A stretch of 64,000 nucleotides of DNA, from positions 1 through 64,000 of the forward strand of contig NZ_LAZX01000087.1 of the NCBI RefSeq assembly GCF_000980895.1, in the 5' to 3' direction. Below the pieces are notes generated by a model. That model was not told where the DNA came from. It searched no databases and saw only the letters and a list, made by a program, of their open reading frames with translations. The position numbers were made by a program, and so were the translations under genes. This stretch comes from Sphingomonas sp. Ag1. GTDB lineage: Bacteria; Pseudomonadota; Alphaproteobacteria; Sphingomonadales; Sphingomonadaceae. Positions 56,469 to 64,000 of this stretch are shown piece after piece; position 1 is the stretch's first letter; each line of letters begins with the position of its first letter.

Positions 56469-56900
56469 GTCCTACCGACAAGTTCCTAACAGAAGGCAAC
56501 TGTGCGGGGCGCCGGCCGCATTCCCGTCCTGCGACGGGCAGCATTTCGACACCCCGGGACCTTAGCGGATATTTGCCGTGGAAACCATGTTGTCGCGCTG
56601 GCTGGGCAGGTGAAGCGCGAGGCATGATCCCGGATGCGGCTGATACGACGCTGACGTAAGTACCGGCGCATCACCGCCCGAATAGCGCTCGCTCCGGCTG
56701 ACGATTGTCTTGCTACGTCCGTCATTTGATCTGATGACAGCTATGACCGGACGTAGCCCTTAGCTTTTTTTGCTTGCGGAATTGCGCTTGGGACAGCTGC
56801 GGCGGCGGAGAGTAGGGATGCGCGCGACCAAAGATGCGATGACATCCTTAGCGCAATCTTATTGATTCTCATTCTATTCGGCGATGTTAGGGAGCATCAC
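56469..56900. other. Gene-free divergent region with inverted repeat
   Basis: 432 bp between the divergent GGDEF-EAL and acetyltransferase genes. It holds GCTACGTCC/GGACGTAGC arms (56712-56757, extended by GTCAT/ATGAC with one extra base) and a T7 run at 56765-56771. No convincing promoter boxes or ORF are seen in the rest. Confidence 0.6.
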
Positions 56901-58082
56901 GTGGTAGAACGCCGCATCGTACCGGAAGCCGACATTCGGGTCGAAGTCGCCCACGGAATTTCGCCGAAGCTGGACGCACCGGCGTCGCGACTCTGGTCCG
57001 GGGCCTGCTTCATGGGCGCGGCTTGGTTCAAGGCGGCCAATGCGACTGATGCCCGGACGGTGCTGGCGATGCGGCCGGACGGCAGCACGGTCGCTGCCAT
57101 ACCCTTTGCCGGCCTTGGGCCTTCTTTGATGGGCATCCGCGCCGTCCCGGGCAGTTACTGGCCGTTCCGCTCCATCGCTGTGGCCGCGGATGCTCAGCCG
57201 GCCGAGCTACAGGCGTTGCTGTCAGCGCCGCGAGCGCGCCGGGCACTCTCGCCGGTGTGGCGGGTGGGTCCGGTGCTAAGAGAAGATCTGGCGGTCGCGA
57301 TGCTGGAACAGGCCGCGGTCCGCTCGGGCTGGACGGTTCTGGTTCGGACGCTCGGGAAGACCTTCGTACTTAGCCTGCGCGATCAGATCGATAGCGGCGG
57401 CTGGCCGAGAAAATCGACACGCCGGCGCCTGGAAAACTACGAGCGGCAACTGGCGAAAAAGGGAGAGCTTCACGTTCGCTTCGTCACCGGGTCCGCCTGG
57501 AACGAAGGCGTCTTTGAGGCGCTGGCTGCGATTGAGGCGAATAGCTGGGTCGGCCGAAGAAGCGATGGCAGGGGCGCTCAGTTTCTCGCGGCTGGTCAAT
57601 GCGCGCTGTGGCGCCGTGCAGTCGGCGATCCCCAAATTGCGGAGGCTCTCTCCGCGACCATCCTGACCGTCGGCGGGGAGCCGGCAGCCTTTTCCTTCGA
57701 TCTTCGGGCAGGCGAGCGTCAGTACAGCATCGCCAGCAGCTATGACGAGCGCTTCGCAGCGGCCCGGCCGGGCAAGATCGTCACATATCGCCAGCTTCAG
57801 TGGGCTGCCGGTCAGGGTGTCCAGACGGTAGACCTGGGCGTTGGCGATAGCGGCTACAAGCAGGAGATGGGCGCGCGGCCGGGTTCGCAGATGATCGACC
57901 TGTTGATCGTGCGAAGCTCACCCCTCGGCTGGCTCCTCAGCTTCAAATGGGGACCGAAGTCGGAGCTTGCGCGTACCGACTTGCCCACGAGCATGGATGC
58001 GCGCCGGCACCGCAATCGGATCGTCGCGCAGGTCGCCACCGCAGCCGCCGTCGCGGCGGCAGCATTCGCCGTCGGCCGGTGA
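56901..58082 (+). CDS. GNAT acetyltransferase, BioF2/CelD-like
   Basis: A 393-residue protein with a C-terminal GNAT-type half (LSATILTVGGEPAAFSFDLR, then PGKIVTYRQLQWAAGQGVQT and VDLGVGDSGYKQEMG), the pattern of the BioF2-like acetyltransferase group often found in polysaccharide loci. A basic RRRLENYERQLAKK helix lies mid-protein, and a hydrophobic Ala/Val tail ends the chain. GTG at 56901 is preferred because AGGGAG lies six bases upstream; a TTG at 56862 is also in frame. The donor and acceptor are unknown. Confidence 0.75.
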   Translation: MVERRIVPEADIRVEVAHGISPKLDAPASRLWSGACFMGAAWFKAANATDARTVLAMRPDGSTVAAIPFAGLGPSLMGIRAVPGSYWPFRSIAVAADAQPAELQALLSAPRARRALSPVWRVGPVLREDLAVAMLEQAAVRSGWTVLVRTLGKTFVLSLRDQIDSGGWPRKSTRRRLENYERQLAKKGELHVRFVTGSAWNEGVFEALAAIEANSWVGRRSDGRGAQFLAAGQCALWRRAVGDPQIAEALSATILTVGGEPAAFSFDLRAGERQYSIASSYDERFAAARPGKIVTYRQLQWAAGQGVQTVDLGVGDSGYKQEMGARPGSQMIDLLIVRSSPLGWLLSFKWGPKSELARTDLPTSMDARRHRNRIVAQVATAAAVAAAAFAVGR

Positions 58083-58227
58083 CGCACCCCCATGGCGCCG
58101 CGCCGTCCCCGATAACGTGATTTAGCGCGTCGCCATGAGTTGGCCCACAGTCTTCGACACATCAGGCATGAGTGTACCGAAAAGGTGGGTCGTAAGGCGA
58201 ATGCCGGATCAAAATGAGGCAGCGGAC

Positions 58228-59316
58228 ATGAAGTTAGAGACCCGCAATGAAATGTCCTTGTTTGAAGTGCCCGCTACCTTGAACGCGGACGGCAAGCTGA
58301 CGGACGCCTGCGTTCAACAAGCCCTGACGGTGATGAACCGGGAGGGCTTCGTCATCTTCACGGACCTGATGTCGGACGAGGAATCAGATGTTGGCCTAGA
58401 ACTGATTCGTCAAACAATCGAGGATCCTGATCGCGTCCGGGGCTCATTCGCCAGCGAGACTGACAATCGTTACGTGCGTCGCGACTTTTGCTCTCTGCCT
58501 TCGACGATGCCGGTATTGAGCTTTGCTGCCATGTTGGCGCAGCGCATTGAACCCGTCATCTCAACCTATTGTGCCCGAACGCATCCGCTGCTGGAGGTCA
58601 CCACATTGACCAGCTATATTGGCTCGTCGCATCAATATGTTCACCGTGATCCAGCCGGTGTAATCAGTCTCTTTGCCGCCGTGGCAGATGTATCAGAGGC
58701 TCAAGGCGGGACGGTGTTCATTCCGGGGACGCACTTGGACGGCCGCGCCGAAGAGCGGCGTGGCGCCACGGCTCATGAGCTAATGGAGCTGTTTCGGGTA
58801 AAAAGTAATGCCTCCATCCTTTGCTACAACCTGGCGAAGCTGTGGAGAATGCTCAAACAAGGAAAGACATCCTTGGCGTGGGGCGAATTCCGTGATCGCG
58901 TATTTTCCAGCGCGTGGGATGAGCATCAGCCGAATTTGATGCGCTTCATCTTGGGGAAGAACTCGCAATTCAGTATTCGGAACCTGGGCCCAAGGACATT
59001 ATGGAGGCTTTATAAGCATCGCGATGTGCTCAGTGAAATGTTCCATTTGGTGCAGACGGCGCCCCGTAAGGGTACGGTCATCTTATATCAAAGTGACCTG
59101 CTCCATGCCGGACCCGACAACCGATCGCCGCATCCTCGGCGCCTCTTCAGCATGAGTATCGCGCGGAACCCGGTTGAGCCCAAAGCCTGGCATGCCGGGT
59201 ATTCGCCACACCCCACGCTCATCGCCAATTCCATAAGCCTTGGTGATCTTCTGGATCTTCCTGCCTTCCTTGCCGCCCCGGTTGCTGGGTCGCGAGATGA
59301 GATGGCTAGCGGATAA
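58228..59316 (+). CDS. Phytanoyl-CoA dioxygenase (PhyH) family protein
   Basis: A 362-residue Fe(II)/2-oxoglutarate oxygenase-like protein. The iron triad is visible as His139-x-Asp141 (YVHRDPAG) and His293 (LLHAGPDNRS), with an Arg near 305 for 2-oxoglutarate. The region after DPAG (VISLFAAVADVSEAQGGTVF) is typical of PhyH enzymes. ATG at 58228 is chosen for GAGG eight bases upstream; the frame is open to 58135. Codon use is clearly more A/T-rich than in neighbours, which suggests recent acquisition. The substrate is unknown; it may be a natural-product or lipid modifier. Confidence 0.75.
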   Translation: MKLETRNEMSLFEVPATLNADGKLTDACVQQALTVMNREGFVIFTDLMSDEESDVGLELIRQTIEDPDRVRGSFASETDNRYVRRDFCSLPSTMPVLSFAAMLAQRIEPVISTYCARTHPLLEVTTLTSYIGSSHQYVHRDPAGVISLFAAVADVSEAQGGTVFIPGTHLDGRAEERRGATAHELMELFRVKSNASILCYNLAKLWRMLKQGKTSLAWGEFRDRVFSSAWDEHQPNLMRFILGKNSQFSIRNLGPRTLWRLYKHRDVLSEMFHLVQTAPRKGTVILYQSDLLHAGPDNRSPHPRRLFSMSIARNPVEPKAWHAGYSPHPTLIANSISLGDLLDLPAFLAAPVAGSRDEMASG

Positions 59317-59526
59317 GTCCCGCAGTACCGAATCCGCGTTGAAGCCCCCGAGGAGGCGAAGCTGGTCTGGTGTGACCGTCATGACAGTCGCAAGCTGACG
59401 GTGCGTTTCCGGCCGACTCAGAGCCATGCCTCGCCGAACCTGCCGCGCCTGCACCTGGCGCGCGAGAACGCCGACTGCTTTTGCGGTCACAAACCGCTAT
59501 CAGCGCTGCTGAAGGTGACGAGGGTG

Positions 59527-59922
59527 ATGATGGCGACGACGGTTTACGGGATTCCGAATTGCGACACGGTGAAGAAGGCGCGGGTGTGGCTGGACGGCCA
59601 GGCGGTCGGCTATCGCTTTCACAATTGGAAGACCGATGGCGTCGACGGTGACGTGCTGAACCGCGCGATTGCGCAGCATGGATGGGAGCGGGTGCTCAAT
59701 CGGCAGGGCACGACGTTTCGCAAATTGCCCGAGGAGGAGCGCGCGTCGCTGGACGCGGCAACGGCGCTGCGGATCATGCAGGAGCACCCATCGACCATCA
59801 AGCGCCCGATCCTCGTCGTCGATGACGTGATCGCGGTGGGTTTTTCGCCGGATGGTTTCCAGCAGGCGCTGGAAGCCGCGGGCCGACAGGAGGCGGCGCA
59901 GGAGGGAGCGCAGGGGAACTGA
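59527..59922 (+). CDS. ArsC/Spx family protein (YffB-like)
   Basis: A 131-residue thioredoxin-fold protein. It begins MMATTVYGIPNCDTVKKARV with a single active-site cysteine, and continues with NRQGTTFRKLPEEER and the IKRPILVVDD motif typical of ArsC-like YffB. It is unlikely to be a true arsenate reductase. ATG at 59527 follows GAGGG. The frame is unusually open back to 59317, directly behind the PhyH stop. Confidence 0.85.
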   Translation: MMATTVYGIPNCDTVKKARVWLDGQAVGYRFHNWKTDGVDGDVLNRAIAQHGWERVLNRQGTTFRKLPEEERASLDAATALRIMQEHPSTIKRPILVVDDVIAVGFSPDGFQQALEAAGRQEAAQEGAQGN

Positions 59923-59967
59923 GGTCTGCCGCTGGATTGCCCGGCACGAACCCGCTAAGCGCCCATC

Positions 59968-60828
59968 ATGTCCACGACCTTCACGATCGACAGCTCGACC
60001 AGCCGGGCAACGCCGGTGGCGACACCGATGAAGCGGGTGACGGTTCCCGCCGTGCGCCAGCGCAAGGGCAAGGAGCCGCTGGTGATGCTGACCGCGTACA
60101 CCGTGCGCATGGCGCAGATCCTGGATCCGCATTGCGACATGCTGCTGGTCGGCGACAGCCTGGGTCAGGTGATCTACGGCCTTCCTTCGACCGTGCCCGT
60201 CACGCTGGACATGATGGCGGCGCACGGGGCCGCGGTGGTGCGCGGCAGCTATCATGCGATGGTCATCGTCGACATGCCGTTCGGCAGCTATGAGGCGAGC
60301 CCGGAAAAGGCGTTCGAAAGCGCGGCCTGGCTGCTGAAGCAGACCGGCGCGGCGGCGGTGAAGCTGGAGGGTGGGGCGGCGATGGCCCCCACCGTGGCAT
60401 TTCTGTCGGAGCGCGGCATTCCGGTGATGGCGCATGTCGGGCTGACGCCGCAGGCGGTGAACGCGCTGGGCGGTTATGGCGCGCGCGGCCGGTCCGAGGC
60501 CGAGGCGAAGAAGATCGTCGGCGATGCGCAGGCCGTCGCGGCGGCGGGCGCCTTCTCGATCGTCATCGAGGGCGTGATGGAGCCGATCGCGGTGGAGATC
60601 ACCCGCTCGGTCGCGATTCCCACCATCGGCATCGGCGCCTCTGCGGAGTGCGACGGCCAGGTATTGGTGACCGAGGACATGCTGGGCATGTTCGAGCGCG
60701 TGCCCAAGTTCGTGAAGCGTTATGGCGACATGGCAGGCTATATCGGCGAACGCGCCGCAAGCTATGCCGATGAGGTGCGGCAACGGGCATTTCCGGGCGC
60801 CGACCAGATCTACGTTCCGAAATCCTGA
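59968..60828 (+). CDS. panB: 3-methyl-2-oxobutanoate hydroxymethyltransferase
   Basis: A 286-residue enzyme of pantothenate synthesis that makes ketopantoate from alpha-ketoisovalerate and methylene-[23 protein letters not shown] holds the metal-binding Asp, [11 protein letters not shown] and [17 protein letters not shown] follow, and Glu in [10 protein letters not shown] is the catalytic position. The first 22 residues are a Ser/Thr-rich extension before the conserved core. No strong ribosome-binding site is seen. Confidence 0.95.
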   Translation: MSTTFTIDSSTSRATPVATPMKRVTVPAVRQRKGKEPLVMLTAYTVRMAQILDPHCDMLLVGDSLGQVIYGLPSTVPVTLDMMAAHGAAVVRGSYHAMVIVDMPFGSYEASPEKAFESAAWLLKQTGAAAVKLEGGAAMAPTVAFLSERGIPVMAHVGLTPQAVNALGGYGARGRSEAEAKKIVGDAQAVAAAGAFSIVIEGVMEPIAVEITRSVAIPTIGIGASAECDGQVLVTEDMLGMFERVPKFVKRYGDMAGYIGERAASYADEVRQRAFPGADQIYVPKS

Positions 60829-60893
60829 GCCGCTTTTGTTTTTCCAGCGGTGAGCGTATCGTCCGCCGCCTTTCCGACAAGTTGGAGTAAGCC

Positions 60894-61607
60894 GTGGCGC
60901 TGACGCCGCAAAACAACGAAGCCTTCCTGCGTGAAGTCGACGAGGAACTCCGCAAGGAGCAGGCGGCCGCTTTGGCGAAACGCTGGGGGTTGGCGATTGC
61001 CATTCTTCTGGTGGTGGGCCTGGCGATCTTTGCCGGCTACCTGTTCTGGCGCCACCAGCAGAATGAAGCCGCCGGCCGCGAGGGCGAGCAGCTTCAGCTG
61101 GTCTGGGACGAACTGGCGGCCAACAATGCCGCCAAGGCGTCGCCGGAGCTCGCCAAGCTCGCCGATTCCAGCGCGCCCGGCTATCGCGCGGTGGCGCTGT
61201 TCACCGAGGCCGACCTGCTGCTGCAGAAGGACGACCTGAAAGGTGCGGCTGCCAAGTTCGGCGCGATCGCATCCGACACGTCGCTGGCAGAACCGTTCCG
61301 CGACCTGGCGCTGATCCGACAGACGAGCGCGGAATATGATTCGCTGAAGCCCGAGCAGGTGGTCGAGCGGCTGCGCGCGATCGCGGTGCCGGAGAACCCG
61401 TATTTCGGCAGCGCCGGCGAACTGGTGGCAATGGCCTATCTGAAGCAGAACAAGCGCGACCTGGCGGGTCGGCTGTTCGGGCAGATCGCCCAGGCGGAGC
61501 AGGTGCCGCCGTCGATCCGTCAACGCGCAGTTCAGATGGCGGGCCTATTGGGCGTCGATGCCGTGCCGGCCGAGGCAGGCACGAAAGAGGACGTGACGAA
61601 GCAATGA
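60894..61607 (+). CDS. YfgM-like tetratricopeptide membrane protein
   Basis: A 237-residue protein with a short cytoplasmic N-terminus, one transmembrane segment (WGLAIAILLVVGLAIFAGYL, about 31-50) and a periplasmic helical TPR-like domain. It matches the YfgM/DUF2133 family, which in E. coli associates with the SecYEG translocon and chaperones. GTG start at 60894. It overlaps bamB by four bases (ATGA), the conserved yfgM-bamB-der order. Confidence 0.85.
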   Translation: MALTPQNNEAFLREVDEELRKEQAAALAKRWGLAIAILLVVGLAIFAGYLFWRHQQNEAAGREGEQLQLVWDELAANNAAKASPELAKLADSSAPGYRAVALFTEADLLLQKDDLKGAAAKFGAIASDTSLAEPFRDLALIRQTSAEYDSLKPEQVVERLRAIAVPENPYFGSAGELVAMAYLKQNKRDLAGRLFGQIAQAEQVPPSIRQRAVQMAGLLGVDAVPAEAGTKEDVTKQ

Positions 61608-62926
61608 AGAGATCGATTGCCGCGCCCATCGCCCTCGCGGCGCTGATGGGGCTGAGCGCCTGCGGCGTGTTCAAGGGTTCGCCCAAGAAGACGCCGACGG
61701 TCGGTAACCGCGTTCCGATCCTGGTGGCCGAAAGCGCGGCGGAGGTCGATCCGTCGCTGGCCGGCGTCCAGGTGCTGTTGCCGCCCGCAGTGGTGAACAC
61801 CGAATGGGCCCAGCCGGGCGGCAATGCCGCCAAGTCGATGGGCCAGCTGGCGCTGGGCGCATCGCCCGCGCGCGTGTGGACGGCATCGATCAACGGCGGC
61901 TCCAACCGGCAGCGGCTGGGCGCGGCGCCGGTCATCGCCGAAGGGCGTGTGTTCGTCGTCGACGTGGAAGCGAACGTCCATGCCTTTTCCGCCGAGACGG
62001 GCGCAAGCCAGTGGACCACCGCGCTGTCCGATGGCGACGCCAACAAGGCGGCGCTGTTCGGCGGCGGGGCAAGCTTTGACGGCGGGCGCGTCTATGCGAC
62101 CGACGGGCTGGGCGATGTCGTCGCGCTGAACGCGACCGATGGCGCCGTCGTATGGCGGTCGAAGCCGGGCGGTCCGCTGCGCGGCGCGCCGACCGTCGCC
62201 AACGGCCAGGTCTATGTGCTGAGCCAGGACAATCAGTTGTTCGCGCTCGACCAGAATGACGGCAAGGTCGTGTGGACGGCCACCGCCAGCGTCGAGACGC
62301 AGGGCGTGTTCGGCGTCGCGGCGCCCGCGGCCGCATCGGGCACGATCGTTGCGGGCTTCTCCTCGGGCGAGCTCAACGCCTATCGCTACGAGAACGGCCG
62401 CACCCTGTGGCAGGACGCACTGTCGCGCACCAGTTCGTCGACGTCGGTGTCGAGCCTTGCCGATATCGATGCCGAGCCGGTGATCGCCGACGGCCGCGTC
62501 TACGCCGTCGGGCAGGGCGGGCGCATGGTGGCGGTGGAGATCGCGACCGGCCAGCGGCTGTGGGAGCAGAATTTCGCCAGCATCACGACGCCGTGGCTGG
62601 CCGGCGAATGGCTGTTCATCGTCACCGATGATGCGCGGCTGGTCTGCCTGTCGCGGGCCAACGGCAAGGTGCGCTGGATCAACCAGTTGCAGGCCTATCG
62701 CAATGTCGAGAAGCGCAAGGGCCCTTATACCTGGTTCGGCCCGGTGCTGGCCGGTGACCGGCTGTGGCTGACCAATTCGCGCGGACAGCTGGTCGGCACG
62801 TCGCCGGCCGACGGCAGCGTTCAGGTGACGATCGACAACGGCGCGCCGTTCACGCTGTCGCCCGTCGTCGCCAACCAGACGATGTACGTCCTTGACCAGA
62901 AGGGGCGGCTGTCGGCCTATCGCTGA
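61604..62926 (+). CDS. bamB: Outer membrane assembly lipoprotein BamB
   Basis: A 440-residue lipoprotein of the BAM complex, which inserts beta-barrels into the outer membrane. A lipobox (LMGLSAC) places lipidated Cys20 at the mature N-terminus. The rest is an eight-bladed PQQ-type propeller with repeated VFVVDVEANVHAFSAETGAS-like blades (FALDQNDGKVVW, VAVEIATGQRLWEQ, VCLSRANGKVRWIN). It lies between yfgM-like and der. Confidence 0.93.
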   Translation: MKRSIAAPIALAALMGLSACGVFKGSPKKTPTVGNRVPILVAESAAEVDPSLAGVQVLLPPAVVNTEWAQPGGNAAKSMGQLALGASPARVWTASINGGSNRQRLGAAPVIAEGRVFVVDVEANVHAFSAETGASQWTTALSDGDANKAALFGGGASFDGGRVYATDGLGDVVALNATDGAVVWRSKPGGPLRGAPTVANGQVYVLSQDNQLFALDQNDGKVVWTATASVETQGVFGVAAPAAASGTIVAGFSSGELNAYRYENGRTLWQDALSRTSSSTSVSSLADIDAEPVIADGRVYAVGQGGRMVAVEIATGQRLWEQNFASITTPWLAGEWLFIVTDDARLVCLSRANGKVRWINQLQAYRNVEKRKGPYTWFGPVLAGDRLWLTNSRGQLVGTSPADGSVQVTIDNGAPFTLSPVVANQTMYVLDQKGRLSAYR

Positions 62927-63008
62927 TCGGGGACCGGCAGTGATGCCGGCTCCTGCGAGCAGCACGCTGCGGCTTCCGCTGTCGGGCGGGGCGCTGTAGG
63001 GGCACGTG

Positions 63009-64000
63009 ATGGCACGTCTTCCCACTGTTGCGATTGTTGGCCGACCCAATGTCGGCAAATCGACCCTGTTCAACCGCCTGGTCGGCAAGAAGCTGGCGCT
63101 GGTCGACGACCGGCCCGGCGTGACGCGCGACCGGCGCGAGGGCGAGGCGCACCTGCTGGGGCTCGATTTCCGCGTGGTCGATACCGCGGGCTATGAGGAT
63201 CACGACCCGCAGTCGCTGCCCGGGCGGATGCGGATGCAGACCGAGGCCGCCGTGGCGCAGGCCGATGTCGCGCTGTTCATGATCGATTCGCGCGCCGGCA
63301 TCGTACCGCTGGACGAGGAGATCGGCCGTTGGCTGCGCGGATCGACCACGCCGATCGTGCTGGTCGCCAACAAGGCCGAGGGCCGGTCGGGCGAGCAGGG
63401 CGTGCTGGAAGCGCTGGCGCTTGGCTTTGGCGATCCGGTGCAATTGTCCGCCGAGCATGGCGAGGGCGTCGCGGACCTGTTCGAGGCGCTGCTGCCGTAC
63501 CTGGAGCGCGACGAGGAGGACGTTCCCGACGAGGACGAGGAAGATCCCGCCGCGCCGCTGAAGCTGGCGATCGTCGGGCGGCCGAACGCCGGCAAGTCGA
63601 CGCTGGTCAACCGGATGCTGGGCGAGGACCGCATGATCACCGGTCCCGAGGCCGGGATCACGCGCGATTCGATCGCCATCGACTGGGAGTGGCAGGGCCG
63701 CCCGGTGCGGCTGATCGACACGGCCGGGATGCGCAAGCGCGCCAAGGTCCAGGACAAGCTGGAGAAATTGTCGGTCGCCGATGCGCTGCATGCGGTGGAT
63801 TTTGCCGAGGTCGTGGTGCTGCTGCTCGATGCGACGCTGGGGCTGGAGTCGCAGGACCTGCGCATCGCCGACCGCGTGCTGGAGGAAGGCCGCGCGCTGA
63901 TCATCGCGCTGAACAAATGGGACGTCGCGGACAACCCCTCGTCGTTGTTCAACGGCGTCAAGGCGGCGCTGGGCGATGGCCTGAGCCAGGTGAAGGGCGT
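63009..64000 (+). CDS. der: Ribosome-assembly GTPase Der (3' end outside window)
   Basis: The gene starts at ATG 63009 and stays open to the window edge (330 codons visible). Two GTPase domains are present: [18 protein letters not shown] with DTAGYED, and [18 protein letters not shown] with [11 protein letters not shown], separated by an acidic linker ([13 protein letters not shown]). This tandem layout is unique to Der/EngA, which acts in 50S maturation. The C-terminal KH-like domain is beyond the edge. Confidence 0.96.
   Translation, partial: MARLPTVAIVGRPNVGKSTLFNRLVGKKLALVDDRPGVTRDRREGEAHLLGLDFRVVDTAGYEDHDPQSLPGRMRMQTEAAVAQADVALFMIDSRAGIVPLDEEIGRWLRGSTTPIVLVANKAEGRSGEQGVLEALALGFGDPVQLSAEHGEGVADLFEALLPYLERDEEDVPDEDEEDPAAPLKLAIVGRPNAGKSTLVNRMLGEDRMITGPEAGITRDSIAIDWEWQGRPVRLIDTAGMRKRAKVQDKLEKLSVADALHAVDFAEVVVLLLDATLGLESQDLRIADRVLEEGRALIIALNKWDVADNPSSLFNGVKAALGDGLSQVKG

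Noticed and set aside
54888..56489. 533-codon plus-strand frame
   Set aside because: Opposite the 7TM-GGDEF-EAL gene; low-complexity Arg/Gln/Gly text.
59083..59490. 135-codon minus-strand frame at the PhyH/Spx junction
   Set aside because: Overlaps the end of the PhyH gene, no family resemblance and no ribosome-binding site.

Overview
The window is a high-GC chromosomal segment from an alphaproteobacterium, most likely a sphingomonad (Sphingomonadales). The case rests on the gene set and order: a fused str-S10-spc-alpha ribosomal cluster, a TTG-started rpoA, a DUF4170-type small protein, adjacent dnaG-rpoD, and a PssD/PssE-like glycosyltransferase beside a PrtD-type secretion locus. The species call is inference. 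Almost all of the window is core chromosome. I see no rRNA, tRNA, CRISPR array, insertion sequence or prophage.

Layout. 1-4743: an EnvC-like murein hydrolase activator (cut by the left edge), the periplasmic protease CtpA, a DsbB-like protein and a COQ7 hydroxylase in an overlapping run, a small secreted protein, and a DJ-1/PfpI enzyme. 4960-13431: an accessory envelope/secretion locus with a divergent glycosyltransferase, two PrtD-type ABC half-transporters, a tiny RTX protein between them, an HlyD adaptor, and a convergent double-DTG aspartic protease with a PDZ domain. 13512-19708 (minus strand): a MoxR-like AAA ATPase, an unassigned protein, rpoD, dnaG and a GatB/YqeY protein. 19804-25180: carA, a small lipoprotein, carB and greA. 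25344-27352 (minus strand): a DUF4170 protein and four overlapping YqjD/YqjE/YqjK-like envelope genes. 27484-31999: eno, ftsB-like, MAPEG, amidohydrolase, alpha/beta hydrolase.

32228-52131 holds rpsL-rpsG-fusA-tuf, then rpsJ to rpsQ, rplN to rplO, secY, adk, rpsM, rpsK, rpoA and rplQ, including a 58-residue L30 gene. Several U-tract hairpins lie between genes inside this cluster (before rpsJ, rplC, rplN, rplO, secY and rpoA), so the apparent single operon is probably a chain of attenuated units. 52290-56468: guaA and a 7TM-GGDEF-EAL protein. 56901-59316: a BioF2-like acetyltransferase and a visibly lower-GC PhyH-type oxygenase, probably acquired. 59527 to the end: an ArsC/Spx-family protein, panB, a YfgM-like protein, bamB and der (cut by the right edge).

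Most unusual item: the type I secretion locus at 6574-12167. One ABC subunit is fully canonical. Its partner keeps the Walker A lysine but has lost the Q-loop glutamine, the LSGGQ signature, the catalytic glutamate and the switch histidine. The only evident substrate is a 170-residue protein that is essentially a bare RTX/secretion tail. A 15-bp perfect inverted repeat lies in the divergent promoter region upstream.
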